From: Gammaproteobacteria bacterium
Lineage (GTDB): Bacteria; Pseudomonadota; Gammaproteobacteria; Ga0077536
Reading direction: 5' to 3'
Length of the DNA: 10,344 bases
Assembly (NCBI GenBank): GCA_003540955.1
Contig: DPMX01000157.1
Span: forward strand, 1-10,344
The notes under the pieces are model-generated. The model did not search any database, had not been told where the DNA came from, and saw only the letters and a program-made list of their open reading frames with translations. The position numbers and the translations under genes are program-made. Shown here one piece after another: positions 1 through 5,662 of this stretch; position 1 is the first letter of the stretch, and the number at the start of each line of letters is the position of its first letter.

Positions 1-637
1 CCAAGATCTGCACTTCAATATGTCGCGGTTGGTCGATCAGCTTTTCGATATAAACCCGTCCATCAAGAAAGTATCTCTCGGCTTCTGACTGAGCAGCATT
101 GAGTTGGTCACGCAATTGTTTTCGGTTGTTAACGATTTTCATCCCCTTGCCGCCACCGCCAGCCGCGGCTTTAATGAGGACTGGGTAACCGATCGCATCG
201 ATTTCCTCCAATAAGATCGGAATATCATCATTCATGGCCCGTGGGGGTACTGGAATCCCGGCAGCCGCAGCGAAATCAGTAGCCCGTATCTTATCTCCCA
301 TGACCTCAATTACATCAGGCGATGGGCCGATAAAAATTAACCCCTGATCGGTGACGGCACGCGCGAACTCTGCATTCTCGGCAAGGAAGCCATAACCAGG
401 ATGGAGTGCTGCTGCACTACAGCTTTTCGCTGCTGCCACTATCTGCGGTATATCTAAATATGCTGCGGTCGGGGTTTCTGCTTCGAGTTCTAAGGCTACA
501 TCTGCGAGTTGCACATGCGGCGATCGGCGATCTGAGAAGTGATAGACGGCAATGCTTCGGATACCCATACGCCGCAAGGTAGCGATTATACGGCAGGCTA
601 TTTCGCCTCGATTGGCAATAAGTACGGATTCAATCAT
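1..637 (-). CDS. Biotin carboxylase, alpha subunit of an acyl-CoA carboxylase (partial, N-terminal 212 residues)
   Basis: The reverse strand from an ATG at 637 is open to the window edge. Residues 7-17 read IANRGEIACRI, the start of the biotin carboxylase N-terminal domain. HPGYGFLAEN lies at 79-88 and FIGPSP at 102-107. An ATP-grasp domain follows, with ATP-contacting lysines K116 and K156, the glycine-rich GGGGKGMK at 160-167, and EKLIDQPRHIEVQIL at the truncated end. The family carboxylates biotin using ATP and bicarbonate, for transfer to acetyl-, propionyl-, methylcrotonyl- or geranyl-CoA by a partner carboxyltransferase. The discriminating regions and the biotinyl domain lie outside the window, so the acyl-CoA substrate cannot be called. 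No strong Shine-Dalgarno precedes the ATG, but the start fits the family N-terminus exactly. The gene is divergent from the amine dehydrogenase operon. Confidence 0.93.
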   Translation of the reverse strand, partial: MIESVLIANRGEIACRIIATLRRMGIRSIAVYHFSDRRSPHVQLADVALELEAETPTAAYLDIPQIVAAAKSCSAAALHPGYGFLAENAEFARAVTDQGLIFIGPSPDVIEVMGDKIRATDFAAAAGIPVPPRAMNDDIPILLEEIDAIGYPVLIKAAAGGGGKGMKIVNNRKQLRDQLNAAQSEAERYFLDGRVYIEKLIDQPRHIEVQIL

Positions 638-735
638 GGGATTGGAAGAATGATTACGTGGGCGGTAGCATAAACTACTCGGCATGCAAGGACGATGAGG
701 TTCTTTATTTTGAGGCCCTAAATTTTATTCACTTA

Positions 736-755
736 GGTTAGGAACGATTCCAACC
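736..755. promoter_or_regulatory. Candidate operator: hyphenated dyad in the divergent region
   Basis: The sequence GGTTAGGAA-CGA-TTCCAACC pairs GGTT with AACC and GGAA with TTCC, with a single bulged A. It lies inside a wider pair of arms, TTTGAGG (709-715) and CCTCAAA (754-760). The site is 22 bp upstream of the ATG at 778 and between two divergent genes, which is a usual place for a transcription-factor site. No regulator gene is present in the window and I do not recognise the motif. No convincing -35/-10 pair was found nearby for either gene. Confidence 0.3.
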
Positions 756-777
756 TCAAATTTTGGTTGAATATTCA

Positions 778-1143
778 ATGGTTAACGAGTACGACGGGCG
801 AAATTATATCTTAGCCAAGGCGAAGAGAGCGCTAGCTCTCCCAACGATGGTCATCGTGATCGTGATCTCTGTCTTTGTCTATGTCCATCTCCGTTCTTAT
901 ATTTTTTATCACGGCGTTGAAATTGGGATGGAACGTGAGGCTTTGATAGATCATCTGGGCCCGCCGCGGCGGGGAGAGCAGCGGTTGATATTTTGTGCGC
1001 CCTATTTTCCATGGACTGGAGATTGCGTTGAAGCGCGACAAGGTGGAGAATTTTTGTTCTTCAAATTTGGTATTGATCGTTGGATTGTAGCAGGCTTAGA
1101 TTCAGCCGGGGTGGTGTGGTTCAGGACTCTTGGTGACATATAA
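778..1143 (+). CDS. Small membrane-anchored protein with a BamE/SmpA-like domain, first gene of the amine dehydrogenase operon
   Basis: I use the ATG at 778, giving 121 residues. An in-frame TTG at 763 would add five residues, and neither start has a clear ribosome binding site. A short basic N-terminus is followed by one hydrophobic segment, about residues 22-38 (TMVIVIVISVFVYVHL). The rest is probably periplasmic. It begins with an IGMEREALIDHLGPP segment resembling the opening helix of the SmpA/OmlA (BamE) fold, followed by beta-rich sequence. Two cysteines ten residues apart (in FCAPYFPWTGDC) could form a disulfide. It lies 83 bp upstream of the large-subunit gene on the same strand, so it is probably co-transcribed. 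Function is unknown. A role in assembly or export of the dehydrogenase is only a guess from position. Confidence 0.72.
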   Translation: MVNEYDGRNYILAKAKRALALPTMVIVIVISVFVYVHLRSYIFYHGVEIGMEREALIDHLGPPRRGEQRLIFCAPYFPWTGDCVEARQGGEFLFFKFGIDRWIVAGLDSAGVVWFRTLGDI

Positions 1144-1226
1144 ATGCGGCAATGCAGGCCGAGATGAAGCAATTCGGGTAGACTTATCGGGCAGGACATG
1201 TTCAGTGTTGTCGTCCGGAGCGTCAT

Positions 1227-2363
1227 ATGAATAATCGGATCAGCTGTTTAGTATTTCTTACTCTTTTTTATAGTGCTGTCGCTGCCGAACTTGCGGTCGA
1301 AACCCCGACGACCGCGTCTTTAGCTGAGGCATCGCCGCATTGGATGTGGGTCAGTGACCTCGTATTCAATGCGGCAGAGGGCGGAAAGGCTTTTTTAATA
1401 GATGGTGATTCGGGCCAAATGTTGGGAATGCTAAGTACTGGGTTTTTTTTCGCCTCAGCTCTGCATGATAGCGATTATCAAACGATTTACTCGCCTGAGG
1501 TTTACCTGAGTCGTGGTACGCGGGGGGAGCGCACCGACATTATTGCAGTTTATAACCCAAAAACGTTGGAACCTATTGATGAAATTATTATCCCACCAAA
1601 AAGGTTGACCAGTGTTCCAGTGGTTGGGCATGCCGCCATATCGGAGGACGATCGATTTATAGTAGTTTATAACTTTACACCTGCACAATCGGTCAGCGTT
1701 ATCGACGCAAAAAATAGAATGTTCATTCGTGAGGTCGAGACCCCCGGGTGTGCTGAAGTTTTTGCGGCGGGACCCAGGGCTTTCAACATGATTTGCGGCG
1801 ATGGCACTATGTTGACACTACGGTTTGACGATGCGGGTGATGTTACGAGTGTTCGTAGCAAGAAATTTTTCGACCCACAGGTTGATATTATTGATGACAA
1901 GATGGCTCCTTACGGTACCTCATGGGCATTTTTTACTATGTCAGGCATGGTTCAAATGGTTAGTATGGGCGACGGTATACCAGTGTTCGCAGAACCTTGG
2001 TCTTTGTTCAGCGCTCATGACTTGGCGCACGAATGGAAACTTGGCGGGTACCAATATGCGACAATTTGCGAAAGCACGGCAGAACTCTATGTGCTCGTCC
2101 ACCAAGGAGGAAAATATACGCATAAGCAGCCGGGCGTAGATGTATGGGTCTATGACCTGAAGACAAAAGTCCGCAAACGGAAGATTCCGCTTTCGCGCGC
2201 TGCCACGTCTATTTACGTCACTCAAGATGAGCAGACTTTAATGTTCACCGCTGATGCAGAGCACAGCGGAGTGCAGGTTTACGATGCAAGTACGGGCAAA
2301 CATCTTCATGATGTGGAAGATCTTGCTGCCAATCCGATGTTGTTTTGGCCGGTTCGGCTATAG
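1227..2363 (+). CDS. aauB: Aromatic amine dehydrogenase-type large (beta-propeller) subunit, MauB/AauB family
   Basis: This 378-residue protein has an N-terminal signal peptide with a hydrophobic core at about residues 5-19 and probable cleavage after the AVAA stretch. The mature part reads as the seven-bladed propeller of amine dehydrogenase heavy chains. Recognisable family segments include a LSRGTRGERTDII blade motif, the IPPKR turn, GC...RAFNMICGDG, EPWSLF, and the late HQGGKYTHKQPGVDVWVYD segment. The large subunit holds the TTQ-bearing small subunit in an alpha2beta2 complex in the periplasm and shapes the substrate channel. The ATG at 1227 is preceded by CGGAG with six bases of spacing. 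The length is close to that of known large subunits. The following mauE begins directly after the stop. The aromatic rather than methylamine assignment rests mainly on the partner small subunit. Confidence 0.92.
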   Translation: MNNRISCLVFLTLFYSAVAAELAVETPTTASLAEASPHWMWVSDLVFNAAEGGKAFLIDGDSGQMLGMLSTGFFFASALHDSDYQTIYSPEVYLSRGTRGERTDIIAVYNPKTLEPIDEIIIPPKRLTSVPVVGHAAISEDDRFIVVYNFTPAQSVSVIDAKNRMFIREVETPGCAEVFAAGPRAFNMICGDGTMLTLRFDDAGDVTSVRSKKFFDPQVDIIDDKMAPYGTSWAFFTMSGMVQMVSMGDGIPVFAEPWSLFSAHDLAHEWKLGGYQYATICESTAELYVLVHQGGKYTHKQPGVDVWVYDLKTKVRKRKIPLSRAATSIYVTQDEQTLMFTADAEHSGVQVYDASTGKHLHDVEDLAANPMLFWPVRL

Positions 2364-2936
2364 TTGGCAGAGATCCAGGAAGTGTTCGTCCTAGACCCGG
2401 TACCGATACTGCTTTGCAATTATTTTATTGGGTGTCTGTTCTTATTTGGGTGTTTCGATAAAGTGCGGGCGTTCCCGATGTTTCGAGCAACTCTTGACGA
2501 TTATCAGTTGGTGCCGTCGGCATTTCTCAACATTTCTTCAGTAATTGTAATCGTATTGGAGTTAGGAATCGGGATTGGCGCATTCAAACCAACATTAGCA
2601 CCGTTCTCGATGTTCTGTGGTGCAGTCCTCCTACTAGTGTATTCAGCCGCGATTGGGATCAATCTCGCGCGAGGTCGGAATAACATAGATTGCGGCTGTA
2701 CTGGCCCCGCTACGAGGCAGTTCATCAGCAAGTGGTTGGTATTGCGAAACTTTGGACTTATAGCGATCGCAATTACTGGAATGGTGATGACGAATCAACG
2801 GGCGCTGTATGTGGTTGATTTCGCACTAGTGGGTGTTGCTTTGCTTGGTGCTATGGTTCTCTACGGTGCCGTTAATCAATTGTTGGCAAATGCCACACGA
2901 TTTGACGCTCTACACTCCGACTTGGAAGCAAGTTAA
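2364..2936 (+). CDS. mauE: MauE-family membrane protein for amine dehydrogenase small-subunit maturation
   Basis: A polytopic membrane protein of up to 190 residues (AauE in AADH clusters). Hydrophobic segments fall at about residues 13-31, 57-73, 80-101, 125-142 and 147-169. The family signature is present: an FDK pair at 31-33, DYQLVP at 46-51, and the DCGCTG motif with C110 and C112 after the third membrane segment. MauE works with MauD in exporting the cysteine-rich small subunit and forming its disulfides. The CxC pair probably relays redox equivalents to MauD. The start is uncertain: the TTG at 2364 directly abuts the aauB stop, while an in-frame GTG at 2382 would still leave the first membrane segment intact. 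The gene overlaps mauD by one base (TAATG), which suggests translational coupling. Confidence 0.92.
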   Translation: MAEIQEVFVLDPVPILLCNYFIGCLFLFGCFDKVRAFPMFRATLDDYQLVPSAFLNISSVIVIVLELGIGIGAFKPTLAPFSMFCGAVLLLVYSAAIGINLARGRNNIDCGCTGPATRQFISKWLVLRNFGLIAIAITGMVMTNQRALYVVDFALVGVALLGAMVLYGAVNQLLANATRFDALHSDLEAS

Positions 2937-3544
2937 TGGGAAATGCGTTATTAGTTTCTAATGTTATTTTGTGGGTGCTGACGATAGGACTGGTGATCAC
3001 TGTTTTTGCCCTTGCACGGCAGGTTGGCGTTCTATACGAGCGAATCGCTCCGGCGGGGGCGTTAATGATCTCTCAGGGACCTTCTGTCGGTGAGGTGGCA
3101 CCGGAGTTCGTTCTAGAAACTCTCGGTGGCCATCCGTTAAAGCTTGGAGGTGTACCAAGTTCAAGTAAGAGTACTCTAATATTTTTTCTGTCGCCGAATT
3201 GTCCGGTTTGCAATACCCTTATTCCCGTGCTTAAGTCTATCGGGCGGAGTGAATCGAAATGGCTTGACATTGTGTTCGCGAGTGATGGTGACCCCGAGAA
3301 GCAACTCGCATTTGTTAAGCAAAAAGAGCTCAATCAATTTCCATACGTATTGTCTACTGAACTCGGTATGACATACCAAGTGACGAAGTTACCGTTCGCG
3401 GTGTTGATAGATAATAAAGGTGTTTTACGCGCTAAGGGGTTAACCAATAATAGGGAGCACTTGGAAAGTTTATTTGAAGCCATGGAACTCGGCGTTGCGT
3501 CGCTTCAAGAATTTGTATCTAAGCGACAGCAGGATGTGGCATAG
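2936..3544 (+). CDS. mauD: MauD-family membrane-anchored thioredoxin-like protein
   Basis: This 202-residue protein (AauD in AADH clusters) has one N-terminal transmembrane anchor at about residues 6-27 and a periplasmic thioredoxin-fold domain. The active site is C89-P-V-C92, within FFLSPNCPVCNTL, and the expected cis-proline is P153 in TKLPFAVLID. MauD proteins are disulfide oxidoreductases or isomerases dedicated to the small subunit, which carries an unusually large number of disulfides. The 14-cysteine small subunit encoded next fits that role. The start overlaps the mauE stop by one base. A gap of 62 bp separates it from the small-subunit gene, the largest internal gap between aauB and the cytochrome gene. 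Confidence 0.94.
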   Translation: MGNALLVSNVILWVLTIGLVITVFALARQVGVLYERIAPAGALMISQGPSVGEVAPEFVLETLGGHPLKLGGVPSSSKSTLIFFLSPNCPVCNTLIPVLKSIGRSESKWLDIVFASDGDPEKQLAFVKQKELNQFPYVLSTELGMTYQVTKLPFAVLIDNKGVLRAKGLTNNREHLESLFEAMELGVASLQEFVSKRQQDVA

Positions 3545-3606
3545 GGCGCACTTAAGTTGGAGCTCCGTAGTTTTGGGTTAAATATCAAATAGAGGGTGAG
3601 TACTAT

Positions 3607-4146
3607 ATGAGCTGGTTTGACTACCTCTCCGAACAAGGTGTGCGTGGCGTTGCTCGACATACGGCACGGCGCAGTTTCTTATCTCGCCTAGGTGCCTGTT
3701 TAGTAGGTGCCGCGACTATACCAGCGCTGCCGGTAGCTCGAGCTGGAGGACCTCGGGAACCGGCACCAGATGAGACGGGGATCGCGGGTAATTCCGGGGA
3801 TCCTCAAACATGTAACTATTGGCGTTATTGTAGCATCGATGGATTTCTGTGTGCCTGTTGCGGCGGCACACAAAATTCGTGCCCGCCAGGAACCGAACCC
3901 TCGCCGATTACTTGGATCGGAACATGTCGTAACCCTGCAGACGGAAAAGATTATATAATTTCCTATAATGATTGCTGCGGTAAAAGTGGGTGCGGTCGTT
4001 GCTTTTGCAACTCGAACGAGGGAGATTCGCCGTTACACCGGCCAGCCTTAGATAATGATATTAACTGGTGCCTTGGGACTAAGAGTAACGCATACCACTG
4101 TTCGATGGGTGTGGTAATAGGGGTTGCGACAGAGCCGCTGCGCTAG
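3607..4146 (+). CDS. aauA: Aromatic amine dehydrogenase-type small subunit carrying tryptophan tryptophylquinone
   Basis: This 179-residue catalytic subunit has a twin-arginine signal (R21-R22-S-F-L) and a hydrophobic stretch ending near A46. Comparison from memory with the Paracoccus methylamine dehydrogenase light chain and the Alcaligenes AADH small subunit places the TTQ tryptophans at W103 (PITWIGTC) and W154 (DINWCLG). The conserved active-site aspartates are D78 (SIDGFLC) and D122 (YNDCCG), the latter being the catalytic base. The mature region has 14 cysteines. The CACCGG and GKSGCGRC motifs supply the two that AADH has and methylamine dehydrogenase lacks. The threonine after the last cysteine in both references is serine here (S166). 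The start has an AGAGGGTGAG ribosome binding site at 3591-3600. The protein oxidises primary amines to aldehyde plus ammonia in the periplasm. The exact substrate is not proven by sequence. Confidence 0.95.
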   Translation: MSWFDYLSEQGVRGVARHTARRSFLSRLGACLVGAATIPALPVARAGGPREPAPDETGIAGNSGDPQTCNYWRYCSIDGFLCACCGGTQNSCPPGTEPSPITWIGTCRNPADGKDYIISYNDCCGKSGCGRCFCNSNEGDSPLHRPALDNDINWCLGTKSNAYHCSMGVVIGVATEPLR

Positions 4147-4163
4147 GACGCAGGAATCGGCAC

Positions 4164-4580
4164 ATGTTTAGGACTGCATCGGGAATCCTTGTCCTTATCG
4201 TAGTGCAATTTTTTGCCATGGGGGATGCCGTTGGCGGCAATACCGCACCAGTGAATTACATTTTGCATTGTCAGGGATGCCACCGCCCAGGGGGGGGCGG
4301 ATACCCTGGCATCGTTCCAAATATGCGTAATCAGGTAGGATTGTTCCTGCGATCTCGAGACGGTCGCGCTTTCCTAGTCCAAGTGCCTGGCGTGTCCCAA
4401 TCTAGTCTTAGTGACGCGGAGCTTGCAGCGCTGATGAATTGGATGTTGCCGGAATTCGATCCGCTACATGTTACATCCGATTTTAAGAGGTTTACTGCCG
4501 ACGAAGTGCGTGAATATCGTTCGACACCTATAATTGAATTGCGCGCTCGACGTCGTAAATTGTTGTCGCTAGAGCGCTAG
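4164..4580 (+). CDS. Small periplasmic monohaem c-type cytochrome
   Basis: This 138-residue protein has a signal peptide (hydrophobic core about residues 7-19). It carries one haem-binding motif, C36-Q-G-C39-H40, followed by a glycine-rich loop. M54 in the PNMRNQVG segment is a plausible distal haem ligand. Family-like segments follow: FLVQVPGV at 70-77 and LSDAELAALMNWML at 82-95. A charged C-terminal tail of about 40 residues ends the protein. It follows aauA by 17 bp, with a CAGGAA ribosome binding site, so it closes the operon. A small monohaem cytochrome also follows aauA in the Alcaligenes aau cluster. The likely role is to accept electrons from TTQ, directly or through a cupredoxin. 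A part in TTQ maturation cannot be excluded. Confidence 0.88.
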   Translation: MFRTASGILVLIVVQFFAMGDAVGGNTAPVNYILHCQGCHRPGGGGYPGIVPNMRNQVGLFLRSRDGRAFLVQVPGVSQSSLSDAELAALMNWMLPEFDPLHVTSDFKRFTADEVREYRSTPIIELRARRRKLLSLER

Positions 4581-4627
4581 CTTTCGGACCTGCAGCGGTT
4601 CTGCGAGGTAGCTTAAACAGTGCGTTC

Positions 4628-4656
4628 GCGGCTACTGATCCTACGCTTTGAGCCGC
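4628..4656. terminator. Possible bidirectional terminator between convergent genes
   Basis: An inverted repeat GCGGCT (4628-4633) and AGCCGC (4651-4656) with a 17-base loop lies between the ends of the cytochrome and SDR genes. A moderately T-rich stretch follows on the plus strand. The stem is short, the loop long and there is no real T-run. A smaller imperfect hairpin lies near 4589-4610. The convergent position supports a terminator; the structure itself is weak. Confidence 0.28.
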
Positions 4657-4664
4657 ACGATTCT

Positions 4665-5429
4665 TCATATTGCGGTGTAACCGCCGTCAACGGGCATCGC
4701 CACTCCAGTGACGAACGACGAAGACTCAGATAACAACCATACTACCGCCTCCGCTATTTCTTGTGGTTCTCCGAAACGAGCCATTGGTTCTTGCGCCTCG
4801 AAAGAACTACGCTCGAGCCCTGTATCCGCCATTAGGCGGTCCACCATGGGTGTGTCTATGACACCTGGACAGACTGCATTGACCCGTATCTTTTTTCGCG
4901 CATATTCGAGTGCGACGGATTTAGTAAGTCCGACTACCCCATGTTTCGCCGCGCAATATGCTGAACCACCACGTGCTCCAACGAGTCCCGCAACCGAAGC
5001 TGTATTGATGATAGTGCCCCCTGAACCTTGGCTGACGAATTGTTCTATTTCCCGTTTGACACACAGCCAGACACCTTTCAGATTAATCCTCACTGTGCGA
5101 TCGAATTCCGCTTCGGACATTTTCAAAATATTTGTCGTGACACCTTCGATCCCTGCGTTGTTAAATGCGCCGTCCAGCGTCCCGTGGGTATCGATAGTAG
5201 CCTCAATCATCGCGTCCACCGCAGCGGCATCGGTCACGTCTGTTTCAACAAACATTACGTTGCCACCTGCCGTTTTTATTAAATCGCAGGTCGTTTGCGC
5301 CTCCTTTTTATTTATGTCGGCTATCACAACTGCAGCACCCGCCTCGGCGCAGCGCACAGACGTAGCGCGCCCAATTCCAGTACTTCCACCCGTGATAATG
5401 ATTGTTTTTCCTTCTAACAAAGCTGCCAT
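4665..5429 (-). CDS. Short-chain dehydrogenase/reductase (classical SDR, probably NAD-dependent)
   Basis: A complete 254-residue classical SDR. The cofactor-binding TGGSTGIG lies at 13-20, and D38 at the end of the second beta strand favours NAD(H) over NADP(H). NNAG is at 90-93, and the catalytic tetrad is N116, S145, Y158 and K162 (YCAAK). The C-terminus ends in the usual VDGGYT segment. Such enzymes interconvert secondary alcohols and ketones, including hydroxyacyl-CoA and many other substrates. The substrate loop gives no recognisable specificity. The ATG at 5429 is fixed by an ACGAGGA ribosome binding site with six bases of spacing. It is convergent with the amine dehydrogenase operon and divergent from the acyl-CoA synthetase. 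Confidence 0.95.
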   Translation of the reverse strand: MAALLEGKTIIITGGSTGIGRATSVRCAEAGAAVVIADINKKEAQTTCDLIKTAGGNVMFVETDVTDAAAVDAMIEATIDTHGTLDGAFNNAGIEGVTTNILKMSEAEFDRTVRINLKGVWLCVKREIEQFVSQGSGGTIINTASVAGLVGARGGSAYCAAKHGVVGLTKSVALEYARKKIRVNAVCPGVIDTPMVDRLMADTGLERSSFEAQEPMARFGEPQEIAEAVVWLLSESSSFVTGVAMPVDGGYTAI

Positions 5430-5506
5430 AGTCGGTCCTCGTGAGGTAGTTTTCGAGCGTATTCGGGAAGTTTCTGTCGGATCCCCGGGAATAATGCTGC
5501 GATCGC

Positions 5507-5534
5507 ATATTACCTGCCTTTATTAACTTCTCAA
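5507..5534 (-). promoter_or_regulatory. Candidate sigma70-type promoter for the SDR gene
   Basis: On the minus strand TTGAGA (5534-5529) and TAATAT (5512-5507) are separated by 16 bp, close to the housekeeping consensus. Transcription would begin near 5500, giving a leader of about 70 bases before the SDR start at 5429. Confidence 0.45.
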
Positions 5535-5598
5535 CAATGCTGGTGGGTCACGGCTGGTTTATATCACCTGTGCTCACTGCGATCTAGGCGTCCCGTGA

Positions 5599-5627
5599 GT
5601 GTGTGTACACCAGAAATTTTGTATAGT
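5599..5627 (+). promoter_or_regulatory. Possible promoter for the acyl-CoA synthetase gene
   Basis: TATAGT at 5622-5627 is a good -10 element. The expected -35 position, near 5599-5604, reads GTGTGT and is a poor match, so an activator may be needed. A start near 5634 would leave a leader of about 29 bases that includes the AGGGTGG ribosome binding site. An 8-base palindrome GTGTACAC (5603-5610) overlaps the -35 area. Confidence 0.3.
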
Positions 5628-5662
5628 CTCGCCCTCCGGATTGAGGCTAGGGTGGTCGATCG

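Noticed and set aside
1825..2225. Open frames of about 100 codons in other frames within aauB
   Set aside because: They are shadows of the large-subunit gene and show no independent start signals or domains.
3607..4146. Calling the small subunit a methylamine dehydrogenase light chain
   Set aside because: The two extra cysteines at the CACCGG and GKSGCGRC motifs match AADH and are absent from the Paracoccus methylamine dehydrogenase light chain as I recall it.
4708..5526. A 272-codon open frame on the plus strand opposite the SDR gene
   Set aside because: It is antisense to a complete SDR with all catalytic motifs. Its translation is rich in Ser, Thr, Ala and Pro without any recognisable domain, as expected of a mirror frame.
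5603..5610. GTGTACAC palindrome upstream of the acyl-CoA synthetase
   Set aside because: Eight-base palindromes are common by chance. It is mentioned with the promoter but is not supported as an operator on its own.
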